Notes: generated by a model not told the origin, from the sequence alone. 64,000 bases of DNA from Elymus sibiricus (GCA_039707655.1 CM077676.1:185190936-185254935); one strand, 5' to 3'; counted from the first letter of the stretch, positions 1 through 9,013 are shown. Numbers and translations are program-made.

Positions 1-93
1 GGTTGGTAGGAGTTAACCATCGCGCGCCCCCGACCACCACACAAAGGAAGACAATCAATAATAATTCATGCATATTACCATTGCTATCGTGAG

Positions 94-250
94 ACTCTAA
101 AAAAGATATAAGTGAAGCATGAGAGTGCAACTATTTCTTTAAATATCATCACCGCCATGCTCTAAAAGATATAAGTGAAGCACTAGAGCAACTGCCTAGC
201 TCAAAAGATATAAGTGAAGCACTAGAGCAACTGCCTAGCTCAAAAGATAT
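94..250 (-). repeat. Hairpin repeats around a conserved TATAAGTGAAGCA core
   Basis: Four short repeats share the core ATATAAGTGAAGCA on the plus strand. Two are flanked by inverted repeats: ACTCT/AGAGT at 94-98/122-126 and TGCTCTA/TAGAGCA at 158-164/184-190. The two that follow keep only short stems. The same array occurs at 18545-18680 and 24601-24930. It lies in the 3' noncoding part of the element, so in the element's sense RNA the loop would read TGCTTCACTTATAT. Confidence 0.7.
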
Positions 251-529
251 AAGTGAAGCACATAGAGTATTCTAACAAATCACGAATAATGTGTGTCCCT
301 CTCAAAAAGGTGTGTTCAGCAAAGATGATTGTGACAAACTAAAAGGCAAAGAAAAGCAAACAAACTATTTCACAAGACGCACCAAGTAAAACACATATCA
401 TGTGATGAATAAAAATATAGCTCCAAGTGAGTTACCGATAGATTGTAGACGAAAGAGGGGATGCCTTCCGGGGCATCACCAAGCTTAGACGCTTGAGTCT
501 TCCTTGAATATTACCTTGGGGTGCCTTGG

Positions 530-543
530 GCATCCCCAAGCTT
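530..543 (-). other. Internal polypurine-tract-like block
   Basis: On the minus strand this reads AAGCTTGGGGATGC. It is identical to the polypurine tract that directly precedes the 3' LTR at 3661-3674, but it lies far upstream of the 3' LTR. The same block is present at 18943-18956 and 25184-25197. It could act as a second plus-strand primer or simply be an old duplication. Confidence 0.5.
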
Positions 544-1138
544 AGGCTCTTGCCACTCCTTATTCCTTTGGCCATTGTAGTCTCACCCAAAACTTGAAAA
601 CTTCTGCACACAAAACTCAACAGAAACCTCGTGAGATCCGTTAGCATAACAAACAAATTTTAAACTTTAGGTACTGTAGTAAATTGATTTATATTTAATA
701 TTGGCATAATGCTACTGTACTCCAACTTCTCCATGACTCATACCCCCCGATACGATCCATGCATTCATCAAAATAAGCAAACTATGCAACAAAAACAGAA
801 TCTGTCTAAAACAGAACAGTCTGTAAAGATCTATTTAAAAGCCATACTTTTGTTACTTCAAAAATTCTGAAAACTTAGGAAAACGTGAACAATTCATATA
901 AAAATACTGTGTAAAAATTTCAGATTTTTCTCATGCTCCAGTACAGAACTAAAATTCCAGCACTTGACGCAAAACTTTCTGTTTTCCAAACAGCATCAAT
1001 TATACTATCTTCCAAATCATCCCAAAGGCATTACTTGGCACAAACACTAATTAAAACATAAATACAATATCATAACAGAAGCTATAACCATGCAAACACT
1101 CAAGAACTGTAGGTAAAAGCAAAAAATTATTTTATTCA

Positions 1139-1154
1139 TTGGGTTGCCTCCCAA
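1139..1154 (-). other. Stem-loop just after the ORF stop
   Basis: TTGGG (1139-1143) pairs with CCCAA (1150-1154) across a six-base loop, directly after the ORF stop at 1161-1163. The same structure follows the ORF end at 25795-25810, and a slightly degraded form is at 63777-63790. The surrounding block GCGCTTGTTGGGAGGCAAC is conserved across all three elements. Confidence 0.5.
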
Positions 1155-1160
1155 CAAGCG

Positions 1161-1900
1161 CTATTGTTTTATGCCCCTAGCTAGGCATAAAGCATAGTTC
1201 CAAGTGTTGTCATCCTTCGTTTCCAACTCCTTAGGTGTGTGATTTTCAGAAGGTTTTTCAAAAACAATGGGGAACACATCATCAACAAAAATACTAGGGT
1301 TATTAAGGCTACCTTCTTCAAACCCCTCTTGGTTCCCCTTTACAATCCAAGCATATTTACGATTAATTCCATTAAAAACTTGTTGAATGATATGTATGGG
1401 AGGAACTTCCTTTTTTGTATTTTCATCAAAAGCATGGTGATCATGAAAAACATATCGCAACATATATTCCTCATTATATAAAATTTCATCTATCACAGGA
1501 TTTTCCTGACTCATATTATAGAAATCAAAGATCTCTCTAGCTTCTCGCACTATGTAATCAAACTCATTCATAAGGATAAGAGCAGCTATCTTTTTAGCTT
1601 TGGGGTTATTTATAACCGGAAACTCATAAAACAATCTTTGCAAGGTAGGATGGGTATGAATAAATATTCTTTCAAGTTTAAGAATGAGTGCGGAGATAGC
1701 TTCCTCATAACTGTTGGTTCTTTTAAGAATTGGGTGTCATTACAAACCAAAGTTCCCGTGCAATTAAAGAACTCTTGAATAAAATTCTTCCCTATGATAT
1801 TTCCACTCCCTACTACAAAAAATTTTGAGTCTAAATTTGAGGGAATTTCTACCTTAGAAATTTTAGTATCCTCATCTTTTTCAATGACAAAATCAGACAT
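1161..1900 (-). pseudogene. Unknown non-gag ORF of Athila-like element, one frameshift
   Basis: I do not recognise this protein. The natural start is the ATG at 1898-1900 (MSDFVIEKDED), at the place where the sister family at 26902 begins its gag. A one-base loss near 1735, seen against the copy at 19444-19938, breaks it; without that the frame would be 246 residues. It is mixed alpha/beta in look, rich in F, N and E, and has no zinc knuckle, protease or polymerase motif. Its last residues (DDNTWNYALCLARGIKQ) align with the tail of the gag-protease remnant at 25856, showing a shared 3' end. It may be a diverged gag replacement or a captured gene. No function is assigned. Confidence 0.55.
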
Positions 1901-2076
1901 AGTGGCAACTTCAAGTAAACTAGCAAACAAGCGAACAAAATATTTTTGTGTTTTTGTAAAAAAATTAAGAAGTTGGGGAGCTGAAAACAAGAGGCAAATG
2001 CAAATAAAAGGTAAATAAAGTAAAAGCAAGTGAATGATAATTTGTGCGAAGATACTTGGTAATTTTGATGATGTCT

Positions 2077-2094
2077 CCCCGGCAACAGCGCCAG
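2077..2094 (-). other. Primer-binding region, left Athila-like unit
   Basis: The minus strand reads TCTGGCGCTGTTGCCGGGG about ten bases after the LTR end. This is the usual TGGCGCCGTTGCC type of primer-binding sequence for this group, with one change. It marks the LTR at 2105-3660 as the 5' LTR of the unit to its left. Confidence 0.65.
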
Positions 2095-2104
2095 AAATTC
2101 TTCC

Positions 2105-3660
2105 TGCTACTTGTAGTCTGCGTTGGTATTTCCCCGAAGCGGAGAGGATGATGCATTACAGTATAGATAAGTATTTCCCTCAACTAAGAACCAAGGTTAT
2201 CAATCCAGTAGGAGAACCAAGCAAAATTCCGTTAAGCGCACCTGCACACACAAGAGCAAACACTTGCACCCAACGCAAATAAGAGGGTTGTCAATCCTCC
2301 TAGCGGTTATTTGCAAGGATTAAATCTTATCTAGGTAAATAAATAAACTAAACTACTAATTAAAATAAAAGTAAATAAATTGCAGGAAGGTATTTTTAGG
2401 TTTTTTATATAATAAAGATAGACCGGGGGACCATAGTTTTCACTAGAGGCTTCTCTCTTGAGCACATAAACATACGGTGGGTAAACAAATTACTGTTGGG
2501 CAATTGATAAAAAAGCAAATAATTATGACGAATTCATGACAATGATCATGTATATAGGCATCATGTCCGAGACAAGTAGACCGACTCCTGCCTTCATCTA
2601 CTACTATTACTCCACCCATCGACCGCTATCCAGCATGCATCTAGGGTATTACGTATGAAACAGAGTAACGCCTTAAGCAAGATGACATGATGTAGAGAAG
2701 CAAATTCAAGCAATATGAATAAACCCCATCTTTTTATCCTTAATGGCAACAATACAAATACGTGTCATGTCCCTTTCTATCACTGGGATTGAGCACCGCA
2801 AGATTGAACCCATCACAAAGCACCTCTCCCATTGCAAGATAAATCAATCTGGTAGGCCAAACTAAACCGATAGATCGGAGAGAAATACAAAGCTATAACA
2901 ATCATGCATAAAAGAGTTTAGAGAAGACTCAAATATTTCTCATGAATAATCTGATCATAAACTCACAATTCATCGGATCCCAACAAACACACCGCAAAAG
3001 AAGATTACATCGGATAGAACTCCAAGAACATCGAGGAGAACATTGTATTGAAGATCAAAGAGAGAGAAGAAGCCATCTAGCTACTAGCTATGGACCTGTA
3101 GGTCTGTGGTAAACTACTCACACATCATCGGAAGGGCAGCAAGGTTGATGTAGAAGCCCTCCGTGATCGATTCCCCCTCCGGCAGAGTACCGGAAAAGGC
3201 ATCCAGATGGGATCGCGGAAGAACAGAGGCTTGCGGCGGCGGAAAGGTTTTCTCTTCTTGCTCTCTGGGGGTTTCCCAATATTTGTGAATTTATAGAAGT
3301 GGAATTAGGTCAAACGGAGTCACGTGGGCCCCACAAGGTACTATGGCGCCCCCCTGGGGCGCGTCCTAGTGCGTTGTGAAGCCTCCGCGAGGCTTCTGGC
3401 CTCCTCCCGAAGCTTGCCAGGTTTCTTTTGTCCAGAAAAAAATCTCCAAAAAGTTTCATGGCATTTGGACTTCATTTGGTACTGTTTCTCGGAAAAGCCA
3501 AAAACAAGCAGAAAACAGCAACTGGCACTATGCACTGGGTTAATAGGTTAGTCCCAAAAAATGATATATAATTGCGTACAATTGCATATAAAAACATCCA
3601 AGATTGATACTATAATAGCATGGAACAATCAAAAATTATAGATACGTTGGAGACGTATCA
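2105..3660 (-). repeat. Athila-like LTR shared by two tandem units
   Basis: A 1556-bp LTR. Read on the minus strand it starts TGATACGTCTCC at 3660 and ends ACAAGTAGCA at 2105. It is flanked by a primer-binding region on one side (2077-2094) and by a polypurine tract on the other (3661-3674). It therefore serves as the 3' LTR of the unit to its right and the 5' LTR of the unit to its left. This is the signature of an LTR-internal-LTR-internal array made by unequal recombination. The first 20 bases contain the inverted repeat GATACGT/ACGTATC. Confidence 0.8.
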
Positions 3661-3695
3661 AGCATCCCCAAGCTTAATTCCTGCTCGTCCTCGAG
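3661..3695 (-). other. Polypurine tract and upstream CTCG-AGGA-CGAG hairpin
   Basis: Minus-strand AAGCTTGGGGATGC (3661-3674) abuts the LTR start and is the plus-strand primer for reverse transcription. The 12-mer CTCGAGGACGAG at 3684-3695 forms a four-base-pair hairpin with an AGGA loop, 23 nt before the LTR. The same arrangement is found at 23276-23309, 35051-35085 and 50315-50349. Confidence 0.7.
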
Positions 3696-3982
3696 TAGGT
3701 AAATGATAAAAACAGAATTTTTGATGTGGAATGCTACCTATCATGTTTCATCATGTAATCTCTCTCTTACGGTATGAATAATAAGATCCAAATGATTCAA
3801 AGCAATAGTCTATAATTTGATATAAAGACATCAATACTCAGGCATACTAGCAAACAATCATGTCTTTCAAAATAAAAATGCTAAAGAACGTTATCCCTAC
3901 AAAATCATATAATCCTGTCATGCTCCATCTTCTTCACACAAAGTATTTATCATGAACAACCCTGGTTTTAGCCAAGCAATTG

Positions 3983-4857
3983 TGCCGTGGGTACGACCAT
4001 CTATGAGGCCATCTAGCCCCTTGTGGTTCGGCAGGGGAGATCAACGTGCACAAAGAGCGGAATCAATGGAGAACGCAAGGGATTTACCCAGGTTCGGGCC
4101 ACCATGAGGTGTAAAACCCTAATCCTGCTTTGGTGTATTGGATGTGTGAGAGCACAAGTACAAGGAGCGCTTCTCCCGGCAAGGTGCAGAGAGAGCAGCT
4201 ATCCATGCAAGATGTGCTGGTGTTTGAAAAAGGATCCGAATCCCCCTAACTGTTGCCCTGGCCCTCCTTTTATAGCTCAAGGGGTTACCACAGTGGCAAA
4301 ACAATAATTACAAGTCGATTAGACAGCAAACAGTGCTATCATACCTAACTCTGCCAGTTTAGGATAAACGCATTAAATGCATCGTTAGGTGTCATGTGGA
4401 GAGGTAGCCCCGGCAAGGTTTCTACACCGCTCGCCCAGCTACCTCCTATTAGCCTGACACACCTCCTGGATGGGTATCATTAAAGGCAAATCTTATCCCT
4501 GCATGCTGACATGTGCCCGACAAATCTCACCAACTAGCCTACGAGGTCGACACTTCACCGATTAGCGACTAGCTGCCCGGTGAGGTGGAGCGCTGGAGGG
4601 CTGGCGAAAGCTTGCCGGCACGGAGCTTGCCGGGTCTTCGCCTTGCCGGTTCAGCCTTGCCGGCAAGGAACATCTTCATCCTCGGTACTAGTTGAGTGCT
4701 TGTTAATGCTTCGTCCTGAGCTTCTCTCCAGTAGTTTCTGTGGTTGGGTCTTGAATCATGTTAATTGGCAAGTTCCGGCAAGCCTTGGCTGTTAAGGAGG
4801 TTGCTACCGTATGTGCATAAGTCAGGGTATAAAATACCCATGTTTTATACACCGACA
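3983..4857 (-). repeat. Outer 3' LTR of the minus-strand Tat element
   Basis: An 875-bp LTR. On the minus strand it starts TGTCGGTGTATAAAAC and ends CCACGGCA. It pairs with the 5' LTR at 16127-17001 through the shared AATTG duplication. A purine-rich tract (CCTGGGGGCTC, minus strand) abuts it at 4858-4869. The 15-base palindrome GGGTATAAAATACCC lies near its start (4825-4839) and recurs in the other two LTRs. Confidence 0.85.
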
Positions 4858-4930
4858 GGAGCCCCCAGGCCTGGGCCATACGCGCGTCCGAAGCGTCGTT
4901 GGGCTAGGCCCAAACAATGCACAGACACGC

Positions 4931-4940
4931 GGCGGGAAAA
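4931..4940 (+). promoter_or_regulatory. E2F-like site upstream of the antisense B3 gene (unit 1)
   Basis: GGCGGGAAAA is the reverse complement of the classic plant E2F site TTTCCCGCC. It lies about 480 bp before the TATA box and is kept at 7658-7667 in unit 2. A GGCCCA element of the type common in plant proliferation promoters is about 20-25 bases upstream (in the block near 4900-4915). This is a motif match only. Confidence 0.35.
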
Positions 4941-5407
4941 CTGCCGCTGTAATTTTCGTCATGATGGTTTTCACCTCTTGAGAGCTTCTTTGCTTCTTCA
5001 TTAATCTGGACTTGAGTGCGTTCTTGGTCATATTCCGGCAAACCTTGCCGTCGGATGGACAGCCGCTAGGCATGCTCAGACCAAGAATACGCTCATATGC
5101 GGGGCGTCGTTGGTTCAGACTGAACCGGCGCATGGCTACGCGTGGCAAAGGATAACTGCCATATCTGTCTTTACTTCTCCTTTTTCTGCGCCCTTCCATC
5201 ATGGGCATTTGCATGCATGCAAGGCAACGGATTGGCGAAGAAGGGGGGTCATTGGAGTGACGCGCCTGGCCGAGGGCGCAGGGCGCGAGATTGGCGAACT
5301 TGGACGGTTGCTGGAGTAACGCGCCCGGCCAGAAGCACAGGGCACAGGATTGGTGAATCTGGGCGGCCGCCCGAAGACAGTAAAGAGCCAGCTCCCCGTG
5401 CTCTCCC

Positions 5408-5414
5408 TATAAAG
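5408..5414 (+). promoter_or_regulatory. TATA box of antisense B3 gene (unit 1)
   Basis: TATAAAG lies 108 bp before the ATG at 5516. It is followed by a pyrimidine-rich leader (about 5450-5505) of the kind common in plant core promoters. The same layout is found in unit 2 (8135-8141 to 8243). It drives transcription opposite to the retrotransposon. Confidence 0.6.
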
Positions 5415-5515
5415 AGGGGGCCGCGGGATGCGACACTTATCCATCTCCTTTCGCTCCAATCTTCAGCAACTGTCGCCTCCTTCTTCTACCTCCTCCCTCT
5501 GCATCTGTCGACGGT

Positions 5516-6179
5516 ATGGTGAGGGGAAGAGGCCGCGGTCGTGTCTCCGCCGCCACGGCAAGAGCTTCTCCTCGGCTCCATGCCCATGCCTCGGTCACGG
5601 CTGCGGAAGCCAGCTCCAGCGCTCAAGGAAGGGCCGTGGCCCGTGGTCGAGGAAGATGCGGTGCCCGTGGTTGAGGCGGTCATGCCGGAGCGCTTGCCGC
5701 TTCATCTTCGGCCCTTCCTCCCCCGGTAGAAGGCCATATGGAGGACACGGCGCAGGAGTTCATCGTGGAACTACGCGATCGGCCACGGAGTTGGCTGCGG
5801 CTTCCTCGCCCTTTCGGTAGGGAGATGGAAGGCTGCCATCTGCACGGCTTGTCGCTGCGTGTGGATGGCTGCTGCAATGGCCCGGTCTGGGTGACCGTTG
5901 AGACCTCCAACAATGGCATCATGTACCTTAATCGCGGGTGGAAATCCTTTGTCCGTGCTCATTGCTTAGGGTAAGGGCACCTCCTTCACTTCAGGCTTGC
6001 CAGATCTGTCACGCTTGTCGTGAAGTTCTTCGGGGTGTGCTCGCCTGGAGGGCTGTGCGGAAAGCTCGAGTGACAGCGACACCGTTTCCTCCAGCGAGGC
6101 TGAGGATGACGATGATGACGGCGATGACGAAGGCGCTCTAGGCGTGAAGATCGAGGACGACAGCGACGAGTCTGGCTGA
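5516..6179 (+). pseudogene. Antisense B3-domain gene, copy 1 (broken)
   Basis: The gene starts at ATG 5516 with an Arg-Gly-rich N-terminus (MVRGRGRGRV). A B3 DNA-binding domain follows (roughly 5745-6030), recognisable by the LRLPRPF arm, the WVTVETSNNG strand and the GWKSFV motif. A Glu/Asp/Ser-rich acidic tail follows, ending with the stop at 6177-6179. It is broken by TGA at 5672-5674, TAA at 5972-5974 and a small deletion near 6030 that shifts the frame. At the site where copy 2 has a stop (8519), this copy has Trp. Neighbours: TATA at 5408 and AATAAA at 6282-6287. B3 proteins bind DNA as transcription factors; the role inside a retrotransposon is unknown. Confidence 0.7.
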
Positions 6180-6281
6180 ACGCCGGCAGCACCATCATCT
6201 GGTCTTCCGGGAACGAGTCGGGCTTCGCCAAGGCGCTCCTTTTGCCCTGCTTGCACTCGATGTAAACCCTGGGGAAGGGCC

Positions 6282-6287
6282 AATAAA
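6282..6287 (+). terminator. Poly(A) signal of antisense B3 gene, copy 1
   Basis: AATAAA lies about 105 bp after the B3 stop codon in the sense of the antisense gene. It is conserved at 9014-9019 in unit 2. Confidence 0.5.
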
Positions 6288-6712
6288 ATGTGACCGAGTA
6301 CTTTTTTAATGAATATCTATTGTTTGTCAGGCTTAGATGAATGCATGTTGTTCCCCTTGTTTTATTTCGTCTTTGTATGATTGTGTTCCCTACACTGTTG
6401 GGAAACTTGCTGATGCGCACACTTGCCGCGAGCGCTTCGAGGAACAGGTCCTTAGCAGCCTGCTGGAAGTGCCGTAGCCAGCAAGGTAACTTGTCGGGCC
6501 AGAACGCAGCTGCTAAGCTTGTCGAGCGGACTCGAGGCAAACTAGACTGCAGAATGATCGCGACAAGGTTCCTTCGCGTGCAGGTTTTTTCATACAAACA
6601 CAGAATCGTTCAAGGGAAACTGCAAACGTAACAAGGAAAAAGTTTCAAAGTTTTTCAACTTAGCTTTTCCTTGCACTGTCTCTCTCGTCGTATGAACTAA
6701 TTGCTTGAATGT

Positions 6713-7584
6713 TGAGGGTACGACCATCTATGAGGCCATCTAGCCCCTTGTGGTTCGGCAGGGGAGATCAACGTGCAAAAAGAGAGGAATCAATGGAGAA
6801 CGCAAGGGATTTACCCAGGTTTGGGCCACTGTGAGGTGTAAAACCCTACTCCTACTTTGGTGTATTGGATGTGTGAGAGCACAAGTACAAGGAGCGCTTC
6901 TCCCGGCAAGGTGCGGAGACAGCAGCTACGCATGCAACACGTGCTGGTGTTTGAAAAAGGATCTGAATCCTACTAACTATTGCCCTGGCCCTCCTTTTAT
7001 AGCTCAAGGGGTTACCACAGTGGCAAAAAAGTAATTACAAGTCGATTAGACAACAAACAGTGCTATCATACCTAACTCTGCTAGTTTAGGACAAAAGCAT
7101 TAAATGCACCGTTAGGTGTCATGTGGAGAGGTAGCCCCGGCAAGGTTTCTGCACTGCTCGCCCAGCTACCGCCTATTAGCCTGACACGCCTCCTAGACGG
7201 GTGTCATTAAAGGCAAATCTTATCCCTGCGTGCTGACACGTGCCCGACAAATCTCACCAACCAGCCTGCGTGGTCGACACTTCATCGATTAGCGACTAGC
7301 TGCCCGGTGAGGTGGAGCGCTGGAGGGCTGGCGAAAGCTTGCCGGCACGGAGCTTGTCGGGTCTTCGCCTTGCCTATTCAGCCTTGCCGGCAAGGAACGT
7401 CTTCATCCTCAGTACTAGTGGAGTGCTTGTTAATGCTTCGTCCTGAGCTTCTCTCCAGTAGTTTCTGTGGTTGGGTCTTGAATCTTGTTAATTGGCAAGT
7501 TCCGGCAAGCCTTGGCCGGCAAGGAGGCTGCTACCGTCTGTGCATAAGTCAGGGTATAAAATACCCATGTTTTATACACCGACA
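6713..7584 (-). repeat. Middle LTR of the Tat element
   Basis: An 872-bp LTR closely related to the outer ones. Its minus-strand 3' end is slightly trimmed (TGAGGGTACG instead of TGCCGTGGGTACG on the plus strand). Like the outer 3' LTR it is preceded on the minus strand by the purine-rich tract (7585-7596) and the antisense-gene region. It is therefore a second 3' LTR, not a separate solo LTR. Confidence 0.85.
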
Positions 7585-8134
7585 AGAGCCCTCGGGCCTG
7601 GGCCATACGCGCGTCCGAAGCATCGTTGGGCTAGGCCCAAACAATGTACAGACACGCGGCGGGAAAACTGCCACTGTAATTTTCGTCATGATGGTTTTCA
7701 CCTCTTGAGATCTTCTTTGCTTCTTCATTAATCTGGACTTGAGTGCGTTCTTGGTCATCTTCCGGCAAACCTTGTCGTCGGACGGACAGCCGCTAGGCAT
7801 GCTCAGACCAGGAATACGCTCATATGCGGGGCGTCGTTGGTTCAAACTGAACCAGCGCACGGCTATGCGTGGCAAAGGATAACTGCCATATCTGTCTTGA
7901 CTTCTCCTTTTTCTGCGCCCTTCCATCACGCGCGTTTGCATGCATGCAAGGCAACGGATTGGCGAAGAAGGGCGGTCGTTGGAGTGGCGCGCCTGGTCGA
8001 GGGCGCAGGGCGCGGGATAGGCGAACTTGGACGGTTGCTGGAGTAACGCGCCCGGCCAGAAGCGCAGGGCACAGGATTGGCGAATCTGGGCGGCCGCCCG
8101 AAGACAGTAAAGAGCCAGCTCCCCGCGCTGTCCC

Positions 8135-8141
8135 TATAAAG
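8135..8141 (+). promoter_or_regulatory. TATA box of antisense B3 gene (unit 2)
   Basis: TATAAAG sits 108 bp before the ATG at 8243, followed by a pyrimidine-rich leader (about 8175-8232). It is identical in layout to the unit 1 promoter. An E2F-like GGCGGGAAAA is at 7658-7667. Confidence 0.6.
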
Positions 8142-8242
8142 AGGGGGCCACGGGATGCGACGCTCATTGATCTCCTTTCACTCCAATCTTCAGCAACTGT
8201 CGCCTCCTTCTTCTACCTCCTCCCTCTGCATCTGTCAACGGT

Positions 8243-8911
8243 ATGGTGAGGGGAAGAGGCCGCGGTCGTGTCTCCACCACCGCGGCGAGAGCTTCTCCTC
8301 GGCTCCATGCCCACGCCTCGGTCACGGCTGCGGAAGCCGGCTCCAGTGCTCAAGGAAGGGCCGCGGCCCGTGGTCGAGGAAGACGCGGTGCCCGTGGTCA
8401 AGGCGGTCATGGTGGAGCGCTTGCCACTTCATCTTTGGCACTTCCTCCCCCGGCAGAAGGCCATACGGAGGACACGGTGCAGGAGTTTGTCGTGGAACTG
8501 CGAGATCGGCCACGGAGCTAGCTGCGGCTTCCTCGCCCTTTCGCTAGGGAGATGGAAGGCCGTCATCTGCGAGGCTTATGGCTGCGTGTGGATGGTTGCT
8601 GCAACGGCCCAGTCTGGGTGACCGTTGAGACCTCCAACAACGGCATCATGTACCTTACGCGCGGGTGGAAATCCTTTGTCCGTGCTCGTTGCTTAGGGCA
8701 AGGGCACCTCCTTCACTTCAGGCTTGCCGGATCCGACACGCTTGTTGCGAAGTTCTTCAGGGTTTCGGGCGCTCGCCTGGAGTGTTGTGCCGAAAGCTCG
8801 AGCGACAGCGACACCGCTTCCTCCAGCGAGGCTGAGGATGACGATGATGACGGCGATGACGACGGCGCTCCAGGCATGAAGATCGAGGACGACGGCGATG
8901 AGTCTGGCTGA
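8243..8911 (+). pseudogene. Antisense B3-domain gene, copy 2 (single stop)
   Basis: A 222-codon frame from ATG 8243 to the stop at 8909-8911, interrupted only by TAG at 8519-8521, where copy 1 has Trp. Residues 1-60 are Arg-Gly/Ala-rich. Residues about 78-180 are a B3 domain with the expected order: LRLPRPFAR arm, RVDGCCNGPVWVTVE strands, GWKSFVRARCLGQGHLLHF and VAKFFRV. The C-terminus is Ser/Glu/Asp-rich (EAEDDDDDGDDDG). The typical B3 domain is ~100-110 residues, so the domain is full length. It has a TATA box at 8135 and AATAAA at 9014. It runs opposite to gag-pol and converges on it. It could be a captured host transcription-factor gene or an old resident of the family. Confidence 0.75.
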
Positions 8912-9013
8912 ACGACGGCAGCACCATCATCTGGTCTTCCGGGAACGAGTCGGGCTTCGCCTAGGCGCTCCTTTTGCCCTCCTTGCACTCGATGTAAACC
9001 CTGGGGAAGGGCC

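Larger units (their letters stand above)
1..2104 (-). mobile_element. Athila-like LTR retrotransposon internal domain, left unit of a tandem array (partial)
   Basis: Internal domain of a gypsy element on the minus strand. Its primer-binding region is at 2077-2094, beside the LTR at 2105-3660, and the body runs leftwards off the window. The sequence is colinear with 18213-20134; both carry the same block at 1 and at 18213. It holds a broken non-gag ORF (1161-1900) followed by a long 3' noncoding tract with a polypurine-like block (530-543) and hairpin repeats (94-250). Compared with the sister unit it has lost about 236 bp between short TGC repeats (sister 18286-18521). It has three copies of a ~40-bp repeat where the sister has two. 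No reverse transcriptase or integrase is present, so it is non-autonomous. The resemblance to Sabrina/WHAM of Triticeae is from memory and unchecked. Confidence 0.75.
3983..6712 (-). repeat. Tandem duplication unit 1 (3' LTR plus antisense-gene region)
   Basis: About 2.73 kb containing an LTR and the whole 3' region. It is repeated head to tail as 6713 to about 9441. The junction is abrupt: at 6701-6712 the sequence follows the region just downstream of pol (as at 9429-9440), then switches to the middle LTR at 6713. The two units differ by scattered substitutions and small indels, so the duplication is not recent in the sense of being identical. Confidence 0.8.

Noticed and set aside
432..656. 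Small frame with GKSLSLGMPKAPQGN on the minus strand
   Set aside because: It covers the PPT-like block and noncoding 3' region and is not maintained in the sister copies at 18840-19050 and 25080-25280.
4023..4307. Frame with regular Cys residues inside the Tat LTR (also 6750-7034 and 16167-16451)
   Set aside because: It is retained in all three LTRs only because the LTRs are near-identical. It has no known domain and lies across LTR termini and U5 signals.
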